Positions 1 to 9,790 are shown, counted from the stretch's first letter. The stretch is 64,000 bases of DNA from Aliivibrio finisterrensis (GCF_008933155.1 NZ_WBVP01000006.1:62001-126000); one strand, 5' to 3'. The notes: generated by a model not told the origin, from the letters alone. A program made the numbers and translations.

Positions 1-198
1 TCTATGATGGGTGAGGTTGAATTATCAAACATATTAATGGTTGGTGATAACCCTGATTCAGATGTTCTTGGTGGAATGAATGCAGGTGTTGATACATGCT
101 GGTTAAATGCAAGCCAACAAGCATGCCCTGAAGGTGTTGAACCAATCTATACAGTTAAGAACCTGAATGAGTTACAAGTACTGTTACATAATGCTTAG
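1..198 (+). CDS. yjjG: YjjG-type pyrimidine 5'-nucleotidase (HAD family), 3' end only
   Basis: This is the C-terminal 65 codons of a gene that begins left of the window; the frame is open from base 1 to a TAG stop. It encodes the last HAD-superfamily motif, VGDNPDSDVLGGMNAG, in which the acidic residues would bind the catalytic Mg2+. The following CWLNA segment and the PEGVEP stretch resemble the end of E. coli YjjG, a house-cleaning nucleoside monophosphate phosphatase acting on dUMP and similar substrates in the cytoplasm. The nucleophile and cap domain are not visible, so substrate cannot be read. Another subfamily of HAD nucleotidase is possible. A strong hairpin follows the stop. Confidence 0.8.
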   Translation, partial: SMMGEVELSNILMVGDNPDSDVLGGMNAGVDTCWLNASQQACPEGVEPIYTVKNLNELQVLLHNA

Positions 199-233
199 AA
201 GGCTTTTGATGCAGTAAACTGTATTATTATAAA

Positions 234-270
234 GCACCTCATTGTTTATTATAACAATGAGGTATTTTTG
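234..270. terminator. Rho-independent terminator between yjjG and the DUF2986 gene
   Basis: CCTCATTGTT pairs with AACAATGAGG across a short AT loop and is followed by a T run on the plus strand. It lies between convergent genes and could serve both directions. Confidence 0.75.
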
Positions 271-289
271 TATCATTTGACCAGAAATA

Positions 290-478
290 TTACTTTTCTG
301 ATGGTGTTACTTGTTCTGTGTTTTCAGACTCTACTGTTGCTTGCTCTGCTTCAAGAGCCATTTTTTCACGATCAGCTTTACTGATGTATTTTGGCTTATT
401 ATGCGAACGGCTATTTTTTGTTTGGGTTCTGCGGTGTTTCTTTAAAAGAGTCTCTTTAACTTTGTTTTTACGGCTCAT
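290..478 (-). CDS. Small basic DUF2986 family protein
   Basis: A 62-residue protein with a strongly basic first half (MSRKNKVKETLLKKHRRTQ) and the conserved NKPKYISKADREKMA stretch that marks the DUF2986 family of Vibrio and Shewanella relatives. The C-terminal 18 residues are acidic and of low complexity. No signal peptide or membrane segment is present, so it is expected in the cytoplasm; a nucleic-acid or ribosome association is conceivable from the charge but unproven. It follows the DUF2058 gene by four bases on the same strand, so the two are probably cotranscribed. The function is unknown. Confidence 0.75.
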   Translation of the reverse strand: MSRKNKVKETLLKKHRRTQTKNSRSHNKPKYISKADREKMALEAEQATVESENTEQVTPSEK

Positions 479-482
479 TGTA

Positions 483-1001
483 TTACCACATTAAATCATC
501 AGGAATAACGAATTCCGCATACGGGTCGTCTTCATCCTGTGCATCTTCCGCTATTACGTTGTTAAGCACAACAACTGATTCATCACGCAAGGTAATCTTA
601 TCAGCCACACCTGCAGGGACAATTTCATAATCGTCATTAAAGTGCACGATAGCAAGACGGCCAGCAACTAATTGCGTTTGCATTGTTTTATCAACATACA
701 TTTTTTTGACTAGTGTACCGTCAGTAAAGTTATAACCAATGTCACCGTGAGAGCGATCTAGTTTATTTGCAGTGATCAATTGTTTGATTTGAGCGGTTAA
801 TTCTTTCTGAACTTTCTCGGCTTTGTGTTTCAAGCTTAGTTCTTTGTCTTTTTCAGCTTGAGCTGCTTTGTTCAATTCTACAGCCGCTTTTGCTTCACGA
901 TTTTGAACGCGTGATTTTTTTGAAGCTTTTTTTGCTTTTGCTACTTTCTTTTGGTTCACTAACCCAGCTTTTAGCATTTGCTCTTGTAAGCTTAGTGCCA
1001 T
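483..1001 (-). CDS. DUF2058 (YaiL-like) nucleoprotein
   Basis: A 172-residue protein of the DUF2058 family (E. coli YaiL). The N-terminus MALSLQEQMLKAGLVNQKK is the family hallmark. A long lysine- and alanine-rich segment follows (about residues 18-75), predicted helical or coiled, then a globular part (about 80-150) containing HGDIGYNFTDGTLVKKMYV and an acidic tail. The family is described as polynucleotide-associated, but no enzymatic reaction is established. The start is supported by AGGAATGATTT just upstream. It leads a two-gene minus-strand unit with the small DUF2986 gene. Confidence 0.85.
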   Translation of the reverse strand: MALSLQEQMLKAGLVNQKKVAKAKKASKKSRVQNREAKAAVELNKAAQAEKDKELSLKHKAEKVQKELTAQIKQLITANKLDRSHGDIGYNFTDGTLVKKMYVDKTMQTQLVAGRLAIVHFNDDYEIVPAGVADKITLRDESVVVLNNVIAEDAQDEDDPYAEFVIPDDLMW

Positions 1002-1087
1002 AAATCATTCCTAATAATAACGATATTGAATTCCAATGATTATCCCATGACTTGTATGGGATTTAAAGGATATAGAGAGAAGTAAAG

Positions 1088-1396
1088 ATGAAAACACCCT
1101 GTATTGCAGCTTGCAAAAACGAAGATGGCATTTGTATTGGTTGTAAACGTACCATTACTGAGATCATAGAGTGGAAATCAATGACTGATGAAGAAAGAGA
1201 CAGAGTGATGGATAGATTATCAGGTAAAACAACAGCACATACTTGTCCTGAATGCACAAAGCCAGCGCAATGTGATATCAAAATGGGTAAAGAAACGTGT
1301 TGGTGTTTTGAGGTCGAAACTCGCGATGTAGGTATTGTTTCTGAGAATTCAGAATGTTTATGCCAAGATTGTTTAACAAAGAAACCGATAGCGTGA
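1088..1396 (+). CDS. DUF1289 protein fused to a Cys_rich_CWC-like domain
   Basis: A 102-residue cysteine-rich protein. The first half (about 1-50) is a DUF1289 domain: CIAACKNEDGICIGCKRT carries four Cys, and TITEIIEWKSMTDEER is typical of the family. The second half (about 55-100) has CPECTKPAQCDIKMGKETCWCF and CLCQDC, matching the pattern of the Cys_rich_CWC family. Both parts look like metal (Zn or Fe-S) binding modules. Most DUF1289 proteins are shorter and lack the second part, so this looks like a fusion. Its start has GAGAGAAGTAAAG upstream. It stands alone ahead of the tor region. The function is unknown. Confidence 0.8.
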   Translation: MKTPCIAACKNEDGICIGCKRTITEIIEWKSMTDEERDRVMDRLSGKTTAHTCPECTKPAQCDIKMGKETCWCFEVETRDVGIVSENSECLCQDCLTKKPIA

Positions 1397-1431
1397 TATT
1401 TACGTGCTACCTTATAAATAGGGTCCTAAAT

Positions 1432-1445
1432 TTGATATAGATCAA
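1432..1445. promoter_or_regulatory. Perfect-consensus FNR box
   Basis: TTGATATAGATCAA matches the FNR consensus TTGAT-N4-ATCAA exactly. FNR activates anaerobic respiration genes in enteric and Vibrio species, which suits the torECA operon downstream. It lies about 280 bases from the torE start, so either the leader is long or the promoter is driven at an unusual distance. Confidence 0.65.
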
Positions 1446-1461
1446 TTGATAAAGTTATCAA
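1446..1461. promoter_or_regulatory. Palindrome abutting the FNR box
   Basis: TTGATAAAGTTATCAA has perfect 7-base arms around AG. It resembles an FNR or LysR-type half-site pair with a wider spacer and directly abuts the FNR box. The binding protein is unknown. Confidence 0.4.
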
Positions 1462-1725
1462 AGTTACCCATCCTTTAGAGGTATTTAACATCGTTAACAA
1501 TATTTACATAAAATTAATTTGTCACAAGTGTTAATATTCCTACATATCACCTCTCAATTAAATACATCTCTGGATGAACGCAAAAAACTAGTCGATAAAG
1601 GGACTTATCTGAAAAATTTAATTGAAGCACTATTTGTGAGGGATTAAAATCTATGTCAAATAGGTTCGATAACTTGTTAACATTTTCTATAATTTTAAAG
1701 TAGAAAGATAACTAGGAATAAAATT

Positions 1726-1902
1726 ATGAGCAATGCAATAAAGCAAAACGATGGAGCAGAACGTTCTTCTGAATGGAAAGCATTTTTCTTCATTACGGTT
1801 GTTCTTTTCCCAATTCTAAGTGTGGGTGTGGTTGGTGCTTACGGTTTCTCTGTATGGTTCATGCAGATGCTGTTTTTTGGTATGCCAGGTCACGGTGGTT
1901 GA
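1726..1902 (+). CDS. torE: TorE small membrane protein of the TMAO respiration operon
   Basis: A 58-residue protein with one transmembrane helix (about residues 20-50). The stretch SSEWKAFFFITVVLFPILSVGVVGAYGFSVWF is typical of the TorE/NapE family: NapE in nitrate reductase operons, TorE in the Shewanella torECAD operon; I write only its landmarks, EWKAFFFI, LFPILSV and GAYGF. Its exact job is unknown; it is proposed to accompany the membrane quinol-oxidising cytochrome. It ends 57 bases before torC. The start is set by AGGAATAAAATT upstream. The gene is short and easily overlooked. Confidence 0.85.
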   Translation: MSNAIKQNDGAERSSEWKAFFFITVVLFPILSVGVVGAYGFSVWFMQMLFFGMPGHGG

Positions 1903-1959
1903 TTCTTTTTTAAGTATCACCAGCTATAACAAATTAGAATTATTTAAAGAGAAGCAATT

Positions 1960-3138
1960 ATGATGTCATTACTTAAAAAAGCTTGGTCGGTTTTTGCCCG
2001 CCCGAGTGTTCATATCAGCTTGGGTGTACTTACCCTTGGTGGTTTCATCGCAGGTGTTATTTTTTGGGGTGGCTTTAATGTTGCGTTAGAAGCAACGAAC
2101 ACTGAAGAGTTCTGTGTAAGCTGTCACGCTGATAACATTGTACCTGAATACGCAGGTACTATTCATGATAAAAACCGTTCAGGTGTTCGTGCTACATGTC
2201 CTGACTGTCACGTTCCTCACGAATGGACTTCAAAGATTGCTCGTAAAATGCAAGCAAGTAAGGAAGTATATGCACACATATTCGGTTTTATTGATACACC
2301 AGAGAAATTTGAAGATCGTCGTATAGTTTTAGCCCAGCACGAATGGGACCGTTTTAGCGCAAACAAATCTCTTGAGTGCCGTAACTGTCATGACTATGAC
2401 GGCATGGATTTCTCTAAAATGCAACCTACAGCACGTATTCAAATGCAAGGTGCAAAAGAGCGTGATCAAAGTTGTGTAGATTGTCATAAAGGTATTGCAC
2501 ACAGCCTTCCTGCAAATATGGATAGCTCGGGCGGTATGGTTAGTGAGTTAACTCAACTAGCAAGCAACACTAAGTACGAAGATGGTCAAACGTATGTTTC
2601 TGTTCGCCATCTTCCTATGTACGAAGATGATAAATTAACGATCGAAGCTGGGCTATTAAATCCTGCATCTCAAGTCACTGTAGTGGAAGAGAAAGGTGAT
2701 GCAATGAAAGTTGCAATTGAAGGCTGGCGTAAAGTTAAAGGCTTCGGTCGTGTTATCCAGGAAGATTTTGGGTTAAATATCGCTGTAGGTTCACTGCTTA
2801 AAGATGCAGCTCAGAACGATAAATTTGTTCAGAAATTTGAAACTAAAGAAGATGATCTAACAGGTCTACCTTGGCAGCGTGTAACTGTAAATCTATGGAT
2901 GAAGAAAGAAGATTTCTTACCTGACTACACTACAGTTTGGCAGAAAGCGGAAGAGTCATACAAAACAAACTGTTCTGTATGTCACACACAACCAGCTGAA
3001 GCGCACTTCGATTCTAACACATGGCCTGGTATGTTTGACGGTATGATGGCATTCGTTAACTTCGATACAGACAGTAAGTCACTTGTATTGAAATACCTAC
3101 AAAAACACTCTTCAGATTTTTCTGACGAAAAACACTAA
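1960..3138 (+). CDS. torC: TorC pentaheme c-type cytochrome, quinol dehydrogenase for TMAO reductase
   Basis: A 392-residue membrane-anchored cytochrome c of the NapC/NirT/TorC family that passes electrons from menaquinol to periplasmic TorA. An N-terminal anchor helix lies at about residues 17-40. Four CXXCH heme motifs in the NapC-like half are CVSCH (52-56), CPDCH (80-84), CRNCH (140-144) and CVDCH (172-176). The C-terminal TorC-specific domain has a fifth, CSVCH (338-342). Five hemes and about 390 residues fit the family. It is 23 bases upstream of torA. In E. coli the C-terminal domain also feeds back on TorS signalling; whether that happens here is not visible. Confidence 0.95.
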   Translation: MMSLLKKAWSVFARPSVHISLGVLTLGGFIAGVIFWGGFNVALEATNTEEFCVSCHADNIVPEYAGTIHDKNRSGVRATCPDCHVPHEWTSKIARKMQASKEVYAHIFGFIDTPEKFEDRRIVLAQHEWDRFSANKSLECRNCHDYDGMDFSKMQPTARIQMQGAKERDQSCVDCHKGIAHSLPANMDSSGGMVSELTQLASNTKYEDGQTYVSVRHLPMYEDDKLTIEAGLLNPASQVTVVEEKGDAMKVAIEGWRKVKGFGRVIQEDFGLNIAVGSLLKDAAQNDKFVQKFETKEDDLTGLPWQRVTVNLWMKKEDFLPDYTTVWQKAEESYKTNCSVCHTQPAEAHFDSNTWPGMFDGMMAFVNFDTDSKSLVLKYLQKHSSDFSDEKH

Positions 3139-3161
3139 GAATTAATGGAGTAGATAGAATT

Positions 3162-5624
3162 ATGTCTATTAGCAGAAGAAGTTTTCTAAAAGGTGTTGCA
3201 ACAACAAGTGCAGTATCTTTAGTAGGTCCAAGCCTACTAATGTCTTCAAAAGCCAATGCTGCAGAAACAACTGGCACATGGCGTACATCTGGCTCACACT
3301 GGGGGGCGTTCCGTGCGCACATCTATGGTGGCAAAGTACAAGAAATTACAGCGCTAGAAATGGATAAGCATCCAACAGATATGTTGAATGGTATCAAAGG
3401 GATTATTTATAGCCCAAGCCGTGTACGTTACCCAATGGTACGTTTAGATTGGCTGAAAAAACATAAGTACTCAGCTGAGACTCGTGGTAACAACCGTTTT
3501 GTGCGTGTAACTTGGGATGAAGCGTTAGATTTATTCTACCGTGAGCTTGAGCGTGTTCAAAAAGACTACGGTCCATGGGCGCTTCATGCTGGTCAAACTG
3601 GTTGGAACCAAACAGGTTCTTTCCACAACTGTACTGCTCAAATGCAACGAGCTGTTGGTATGCATGGTAACTTCATCAAGAAAGTAGGCGACTACTCGAC
3701 GGGGGCAGGTCAAACAATCATGCCTTATGTTCTTGGTTCTACAGAAGTATATGCACAAGGTACTTCTTGGTCTGAGATCATCGAGCATTCAGATAACATT
3801 ATTTTATGGGCAACGGATCCAGTTAAAAACCTACAAGTAGGTTGGAACTGTGAGACTCATGAATCTTACGCATACCTTGAAAAGCTAAAAGAAAAAGTAG
3901 CTGCGGGTAAAGTAAATGTGCTTTCTGTTGATCCAGTTAAAAACAAAACACAGCGTTACCTACAAAATGACCACATGTACTTAAACCCACAAACTGATGT
4001 GGCGTTCATGCTGGCTGTGGCTTACACGCTATATACAGAGAACTTGTACGACAAAGCATTCATTGATACTTACTGCCTAGGCTTTGATGAGTTTATGCAA
4101 TACGTGCTTGGTGAAACTAAAGATAAAGTAGTTAAAACTCCTGAGTGGGCTTCTGAAATCTGTGGCGTATCACCTGAGCAAATTCGTGATTTTGCAAAAA
4201 TGATGGCAACTGGTCGTACACAGATCCTATTTGGATGGTGTATCCAGCGTCAGCAGCACGGTGAGCAACCATACTGGATGGGTACCGTTCTATCTGCAAT
4301 GACTGGTCAAATTGGTCTTGCTGGTGGTGGTGTATCTTACAGTCACCACTACTCAAGTGTTGGTGTTCCTTCTACTGGTTTTGCTGGTCCTGGTGGCTTC
4401 CCACGTAACGTAGATCAAGGTCATGAGCCTAAGTGGAATAACAACGACTTCAATGGTTACAGCAATACTATTCCTGTAGCACGTTGGATCGACTGTCTAT
4501 TAGAACCAGGTAAAGAGATCCGTTATAACGGTTCTAAAGTTGTACTGCCTGATTTCAAAATGATGGTTATTTCTGGTAACAACCCTTGGCATCACCACCA
4601 AGATCGTAACCGAATGAAGAGAGCATTCCAAAAACTTCAAACGGTTGTAACGATTGATTTTGCTTGGACGGCAACATGTCGTTTCTCTGATATTGTACTT
4701 CCAGCATGTACGCAATGGGAACGTAACGATATTGACCAATACGGTTCATACTCTGCACGTGGCTTGATTGCAATGCATAAGCTTGTAGATCCTTTATATC
4801 AATCAAGATCTGACTTTGAGATCATGACTGAACTGACTCGTCGTTTTGGCCGTCATAAAGAATATACTCGTGGTATGGATGAAATGGAGTGGGTTCGTTC
4901 ACTTTATGCTGATTGTCGCACAGCAAACGAAGGCAAATTTGAGATGCCTGAATTTGATGAGTTCTGGGAAAAAGGTGTTCTAGACTTTGGTGAAGGTAAA
5001 CCATGGGTTCGTCACGCTGACTTCCGTAAAGACCCTGAGGTTAATGCTCTAGGTACGCCTTCTGGTTTCATTGAAATCACAAGCCGTAAAATTGCACGTT
5101 TTGGCTACGAAGAATGTCAAGGTCACCCAATGTGGTTCGAGAAATCTGAACGTTCACATGGTGGTCCAGGTTCTAAAGAGCACCCATTCTGGATGCAATC
5201 TTGTCACCCTGACAAGCGTCTGCACTCACAAATGTGTGAATCTGAAGAGTTCCGTGCAACCTACGCTGTTCAAGGTCGTGAGCCGGTATACATTAACCCT
5301 CTAGATGCTAAAGAAAAAGGCATTAAAGATGGTGATTTAGTTCGCGTATTTAATGGCCGTGGTCAGCTTCTCGCTGGTGCTGTTCTGACTGATAGTTACC
5401 CTCGTGGTGTTATCCGTATTGAAGAAGGTGCATGGTACGGTCCATTAAATGAAAAAGTGGGCGCAATCTGTACTTATGGCGATCCAAATACACTAACACA
5501 AGATATTCCATCATCTGAACTTGCTCAGGCAACATCAGCGAATACATGTCTAGTTAACTTTGAGAAATTCAAAGGTAAAGTACCACCAGTAACTTCATTT
5601 GGTGGCCCAATTATTGTTGAATAA
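3162..5624 (+). CDS. torA: TorA periplasmic trimethylamine-N-oxide reductase
   Basis: An 820-residue molybdopterin (bis-MGD) enzyme of the DMSO reductase family that reduces TMAO to trimethylamine as terminal step of anaerobic respiration. The Tat signal is [13 protein letters not shown] (residues 4-16) with a hydrophobic stretch and ANA-AE-like cleavage near residue 34. The molybdenum-ligand serine is in the DYSTGAGQ segment. WATDPVKN and [14 protein letters not shown] fit cofactor-binding loops, and the C-terminal domain carries [20 protein letters not shown]. Length matches E. coli TorA. It is the last gene of torECA; no torD chaperone gene follows. A hairpin terminator lies 27 bases after the stop. 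Confidence 0.95.
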   Translation: MSISRRSFLKGVATTSAVSLVGPSLLMSSKANAAETTGTWRTSGSHWGAFRAHIYGGKVQEITALEMDKHPTDMLNGIKGIIYSPSRVRYPMVRLDWLKKHKYSAETRGNNRFVRVTWDEALDLFYRELERVQKDYGPWALHAGQTGWNQTGSFHNCTAQMQRAVGMHGNFIKKVGDYSTGAGQTIMPYVLGSTEVYAQGTSWSEIIEHSDNIILWATDPVKNLQVGWNCETHESYAYLEKLKEKVAAGKVNVLSVDPVKNKTQRYLQNDHMYLNPQTDVAFMLAVAYTLYTENLYDKAFIDTYCLGFDEFMQYVLGETKDKVVKTPEWASEICGVSPEQIRDFAKMMATGRTQILFGWCIQRQQHGEQPYWMGTVLSAMTGQIGLAGGGVSYSHHYSSVGVPSTGFAGPGGFPRNVDQGHEPKWNNNDFNGYSNTIPVARWIDCLLEPGKEIRYNGSKVVLPDFKMMVISGNNPWHHHQDRNRMKRAFQKLQTVVTIDFAWTATCRFSDIVLPACTQWERNDIDQYGSYSARGLIAMHKLVDPLYQSRSDFEIMTELTRRFGRHKEYTRGMDEMEWVRSLYADCRTANEGKFEMPEFDEFWEKGVLDFGEGKPWVRHADFRKDPEVNALGTPSGFIEITSRKIARFGYEECQGHPMWFEKSERSHGGPGSKEHPFWMQSCHPDKRLHSQMCESEEFRATYAVQGREPVYINPLDAKEKGIKDGDLVRVFNGRGQLLAGAVLTDSYPRGVIRIEEGAWYGPLNEKVGAICTYGDPNTLTQDIPSSELAQATSANTCLVNFEKFKGKVPPVTSFGGPIIVE

Positions 5625-5650
5625 GACAATAAAAGTAAATTAATTTTAAA

Positions 5651-5677
5651 AGCACCTATATTTGGGTGCTTTTTTTA
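5651..5677 (+). terminator. Terminator of torECA
   Basis: AGCACC pairs with GGTGCT and is followed by seven T residues, 27 bases downstream of the torA stop. Confidence 0.85.
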
Positions 5678-5771
5678 TATATTCTTATTTTATATATTAC
5701 AATCTCATATATTTAAAGGTTGCTAATATATAAAAACAATACTATTTTATAACAAGAGTATTCTGTTTTTT

Positions 5772-5799
5772 ATTGATTTTAAATTAATTTAAAATCAAT
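5772..5799. repeat. Perfect 28-base AT-rich palindrome upstream of the chemoreceptor gene
   Basis: ATTGATTTTAAATT is followed immediately by its exact reverse complement. It lies about 85 bases before the chemoreceptor start. It could be an operator or simply an AT-rich cruciform; it lacks a loop, so a terminator is unlikely. Confidence 0.6.
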
Positions 5800-5883
5800 G
5801 TGATTTTGCTATGAGAAAATCAAAATATGTATTATCCTCTCGCCGAAAATTCACATAGGTGAAATCATTAGGATAATGCAAGA

Positions 5884-7869
5884 ATGCTGCAAAAGTTACT
5901 TTCAAATTTAAAAACAAAATATCAAATATTAGTACCAGTCTTAGCTACTGTCGTAGTAATGATGCTTGCTATCTATTTAGTTAATTCAAAATTAGAATCA
6001 ACAAACCGTAATGTTCAAATATCAGATTACCGAAGCTATCAACTAAGCAATGTCTCTATTGCTGAAGCGCAATTGTTGTTTCTTCGATTAAATGTATCTG
6101 CTACATTTACAAATCTTGAATCATTAAAAACAATCGATTTTGATGGCATTAATTCAGAGCTGAATTCTAATTTTGCTAATATGGTAAACCAACAACGAAC
6201 GTTGCAAAATATGGGGGCCGCCGTTAAGTCTCCTGAGCAGCTTCAATCTGAATTGAATATATTGATATCTCAACTGAATGATTACAAAAAGCATTCAGAT
6301 GAGATGATAAAATATAATGATAAAAAGATAAAAGAATGGGGCAATTCACTGTATCTAACGACACCTATTCAACAGGCAAGTGAGCTAATATTCTCACCAT
6401 CACAAAGTGAAGAATCTCAGCTATATTGGGGAAAGGTACTGCCTGAAGTATACAATAAAGCAGGTAGCATCGAAATTCAGATGACTTCTTTGTTCAATGA
6501 AGACTTATATACATCGGTAAGTAAAACACCAAGAATAGACATCGTTAATAGAGACTTTGATACATTAGCTAAACTGATTGAACCATTAGAGAATGAAGAA
6601 GCCAAAAATATCCTTGCTTCTGCATTTAAATCTCAATCTGAAATTAATACGGTATTATGGAAGGCTACTGACCAAATAAATAAAAATAAGGAAGCATTAA
6701 TCGACCTTGGAAATACAATGTATCAAGAATTGAATGATGAAAGAGTTCGTCTAACTAAGATGAATAGCAGTATTTCAGAACATAATATGGTATTAATTTC
6801 TGAAAGTCAGACTTTATTGTTAACTGCTCTAACGGTTACTGTAATCATTTCTTTAGTTATTGGTATTGTTATTGCTCAGATCGTAACTAAACCAATTTTA
6901 GTACTTCAAGAGCAGATGTCAGATATTTCAAATGGCCGTCTAGATTCATTGAATAATCAATCAAGTGACAATGAAATTGGTGAGCTATGTAAAAATACAG
7001 ACAGCACAGTAGTTCGCTTACAAGATATGATTAGCAGTTTACGTAACGTTGGTGAAGAAGTGTCTTCATCGTCAACGGAACTCGCTGCAATTATGGTACA
7101 AAGTGAAGCGAATGCATCAGACCAAAAATCTCAAGTTGATTTGATTGCAACGGCAATTACTGAATTGGCTGCTTCTGCAAATCAAGTCGATGCATCTGCA
7201 AATCAAGCGGATATTAAAGCTAAAGAAGTATTAGGAATGAGCCGAGATGGCGCTCAATCTGCTGCAGAAGGGGTGAAATTAAGTCAAGATCTTGCGATTC
7301 AGATGGATGAAACCTCTTCTGAAGTAATGATACTGAAAGATCAAACGGATCGCATTAGTGAAGTGGTTACGGTTATCGATTCTATTTCTGAGCAAACGAA
7401 TCTACTAGCATTAAACGCAGCGATTGAAGCGGCACGTGCTGGTGAGAGTGGTCGAGGTTTCGCGGTTGTTGCTGATGAAGTTCGCGTACTTGCTGCTAAG
7501 ACTCAACAGTCAACTCAGAATATTCAAGATATCATTAATAACTTGCAGCAAAAATCATTGACTGTGGTTGATTCAGTTAATCAGTCTATTAATATGATTC
7601 ATAAAACTGCTCAAATGAGTCTTGATACAAATAATCAATTATTAAGCATTTCTGATTCAATAGAGCTTATCTCTCAAACTAATGCCGAAATGGCAACAGC
7701 AGCCAATGAGCAAAGTAGAGCTATAGAGTCTATTAGTGAAAACGTTAATGTGATTACTGAGAGTATTAACCAGAACGTAGAAGGAATTAAAGAATCTGCG
7801 CAAGCTAGCCAGCATTTATCTGAACTTTCTGAAAACCAAAGAGAACAATTGTTATTCTTTAAAGTATAA
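5884..7869 (+). CDS. Methyl-accepting chemotaxis protein with long periplasmic sensor
   Basis: A 661-residue transmembrane chemoreceptor. A first membrane helix lies at about residues 17-36 and a second at about 310-333, enclosing a helical periplasmic domain of about 270 residues of helical-bundle type (no Cache motif seen). A HAMP domain follows (about 335-385), then the cytoplasmic signalling domain with the hairpin tip [19 protein letters not shown] and [15 protein letters not shown], where CheA and CheW bind. The ligand cannot be read from sequence. It is monocistronic, with a hairpin terminator after it. The neighbouring TMAO operon makes a respiratory or energy-related cue possible but this is only inference. 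Confidence 0.93.
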   Translation: MLQKLLSNLKTKYQILVPVLATVVVMMLAIYLVNSKLESTNRNVQISDYRSYQLSNVSIAEAQLLFLRLNVSATFTNLESLKTIDFDGINSELNSNFANMVNQQRTLQNMGAAVKSPEQLQSELNILISQLNDYKKHSDEMIKYNDKKIKEWGNSLYLTTPIQQASELIFSPSQSEESQLYWGKVLPEVYNKAGSIEIQMTSLFNEDLYTSVSKTPRIDIVNRDFDTLAKLIEPLENEEAKNILASAFKSQSEINTVLWKATDQINKNKEALIDLGNTMYQELNDERVRLTKMNSSISEHNMVLISESQTLLLTALTVTVIISLVIGIVIAQIVTKPILVLQEQMSDISNGRLDSLNNQSSDNEIGELCKNTDSTVVRLQDMISSLRNVGEEVSSSSTELAAIMVQSEANASDQKSQVDLIATAITELAASANQVDASANQADIKAKEVLGMSRDGAQSAAEGVKLSQDLAIQMDETSSEVMILKDQTDRISEVVTVIDSISEQTNLLALNAAIEAARAGESGRGFAVVADEVRVLAAKTQQSTQNIQDIINNLQQKSLTVVDSVNQSINMIHKTAQMSLDTNNQLLSISDSIELISQTNAEMATAANEQSRAIESISENVNVITESINQNVEGIKESAQASQHLSELSENQREQLLFFKV

Positions 7870-7885
7870 ATTTATTGATTAGTTT

Positions 7886-7922
7886 ACCAAGTCAGTATTA
7901 ATGATACTGGCTTGGTGTTTTT
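7886..7922 (+). terminator. Terminator after the chemoreceptor gene
   Basis: ACCAAGTCAGTAT pairs with ATACTGGCTTGGT (one G-U pair) and is followed by GTTTTT. The remaining 128 bases to the next start hold no further signal I can name. Confidence 0.8.
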
Positions 7923-8050
7923 AATATTTAACCCCTCCAAACTCTCGCCCCTCATCTGTTATTGTTGCTTGTATCTTGAATAGTAGTATTCTATGGAATT
8001 GACACAGTTATCTGATTAATTTCGTTATAGAAACGAGTAGTAGGAAGTGC

Positions 8051-9790
8051 ATGATGAACCCTTTATTTTTCTTATGCGGACAAGAAACTATTCCTGTTCA
8101 AGCTGATTTAGTTTATGAACTGCAAGACGACCAAGTTACTATGCGTTTTGCTGGCATTCATAACCTGCCTATTAATGATCATTATCTTGTTTTACAGTTC
8201 CCTACACAATTAGAGCATGATGCTAAGATTTTAGGCGATGGCTTTCAAATGCTATCTCAAACGGGTGGTCAGGTTAGTTCTCCTCAAGATATTGGCCGTT
8301 GTCCTGATAATAACGCCAGTTACCGTTTATATTCAGAAAAAGCCAAAAAACGTTTCTATAACTACTTAGTGATCGAGCAGTCAGACGGTTACTCTTTATT
8401 TGGGTTTACCTCATGTTATCGCTTTGCTGGATATTTTGAAATTCATCAACACCAAGGTGAAATGAACGTAATGGCATTTCTTGATGGGGAGCATACTCAC
8501 CCTCAGGATTGGGCTAGCAATAAAATGGAAGCGGTTACTGTTATTCAAGCCGATTCACTTGATGCTTTATATGAACTTTATGCAGTAAAAATACAGCAAC
8601 AGCACCCGATGAGAGCAGGAGTAAAACAAAGTGCGCCTGTTGGGTGGTGTTCATGGTACGCGTATTACGCTGATGTGACTGAGCAAAATGTTTTAGACAA
8701 CCTTGAAGTAATGTGTAATGAGCAACCAGAGTTTGAATGGGTTTTACTTGATGATGGCTATCAAGCATTTATGGGGGATTGGTTATCACCGTCAAATAAA
8801 TTCCCTAATGGCATTGAAAGCTTATTAGCGGCAATAAAAAGTAAAGGCAAAAAGCCAGCTATTTGGATTGCTCCATTTATTGCTCAACCAGAGTCAGAGA
8901 TCTTTAAAAATCATCCAGATTGGTTTGTACGTCATGGAAACGGTGAGTTATTAAAAGCGGAAGATATCACTTATGGAGGTTGGCGTTGTACACCTTGGTA
9001 TATTCTTGATACTTCAAAACAAGCCGTGCAGATTCATTTAACTGAAGTTATTCGAACCATGAGAGAGGAATGGGGAGTTGAACTTTTTAAATTGGATGCA
9101 AATTACTGGGGCTCATTAAAAGGTGTTCGTGTTCAGTCAGGGATCACAGGAATTGAAGCCTATCGTTTAGGTATGCAAGCCATTATTAATGGTGCTGGAG
9201 AGGCGTTAATTCTAGGGTGTAATGCGCCAATGTGGCCATCTTTAGGTCTTGTGGATGCAATGCGCGTCTCTGATGACGTAGAAAGAAAAGCCGAGCGATT
9301 TGAACAAATTGCAAAAGAAACATTTTATCGTAGTTGGCAGCATCGTAAATTATGGCAAATTGATCCTGATTGCATCACGTTAATTTCCTTACCTAATCAA
9401 GGGGCAGAACGAAAAGATTATGAATTTCACCGCAATGTGATCTTAGCCGCTGGCGGATTAGCCTTATCTGGAGACCCGTTACCTGAGTTGAATAACTTTG
9501 CGAAGAAGACATGGAAGAATCTATTGTCACGTCATCGCCTAACACAAGATTCAGCCCAGTTTAAATCATTATCGAATCGTCACTGTACACTTCGACTTAA
9601 TCATCAGCATGAGCTCCATTGTGTCTTTAACTATGATGATGAGCCAATGGAGCACACGTTAGTGGCTGATCAACCTTCAATTTGGCGTGATTTTTGGACA
9701 GGTGAGCAATTGAATGAAGAGCCTGCGCAGATGTTATTGCTGACTTTAGAAAGTGGGTTAAGTAGCCGTGCAATCTTGGTATCTATCTAA
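8051..9790 (+). CDS. Alpha-galactosidase-like glycoside hydrolase (clan GH-D, GH36-like), short form
   Basis: A 579-residue cytoplasmic protein (no signal peptide) of the GH-D clan, which acts on alpha-galactosides. An N-terminal beta-sandwich region (about 1-190) precedes the TIM barrel, marked by GWCSWYAYYADVTE (about 198-211) and WVLLDDGYQAFMGDW. FKLDANYW gives the likely nucleophile Asp349, and MRVSDDV the likely acid/base Asp408 or Asp409. It is about 120 residues shorter than the two GH36 enzymes at 46 and 54 kb and clearly different from them, closer to the raffinose-synthase-like branch. It stands alone with no transporter or regulator nearby. The real substrate is unknown. Confidence 0.75.
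   Translation: MMNPLFFLCGQETIPVQADLVYELQDDQVTMRFAGIHNLPINDHYLVLQFPTQLEHDAKILGDGFQMLSQTGGQVSSPQDIGRCPDNNASYRLYSEKAKKRFYNYLVIEQSDGYSLFGFTSCYRFAGYFEIHQHQGEMNVMAFLDGEHTHPQDWASNKMEAVTVIQADSLDALYELYAVKIQQQHPMRAGVKQSAPVGWCSWYAYYADVTEQNVLDNLEVMCNEQPEFEWVLLDDGYQAFMGDWLSPSNKFPNGIESLLAAIKSKGKKPAIWIAPFIAQPESEIFKNHPDWFVRHGNGELLKAEDITYGGWRCTPWYILDTSKQAVQIHLTEVIRTMREEWGVELFKLDANYWGSLKGVRVQSGITGIEAYRLGMQAIINGAGEALILGCNAPMWPSLGLVDAMRVSDDVERKAERFEQIAKETFYRSWQHRKLWQIDPDCITLISLPNQGAERKDYEFHRNVILAAGGLALSGDPLPELNNFAKKTWKNLLSRHRLTQDSAQFKSLSNRHCTLRLNHQHELHCVFNYDDEPMEHTLVADQPSIWRDFWTGEQLNEEPAQMLLLTLESGLSSRAILVSI

Larger units (their letters stand above)
1397..1725 (+). other. 329-base intergenic region upstream of torE
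   Basis: AT-rich, with no convincing gene. It holds the FNR-type box and an adjacent palindrome listed separately, and a 39-codon reading frame from a GTG at 1528 to TAA at 1647. That frame reads like a helix near its end (SLDERKKLVDKGTYLKNLIEALF), but it has no clear ribosome binding site. AGGAATAAAATT before torE is its likely ribosome binding site. I could not identify a TorR box with confidence. Confidence 0.6.

Noticed and set aside
1063-1281. Minus-strand frame opposite the DUF1289 gene
   Set aside because: Shadow of the cysteine-rich plus-strand gene.
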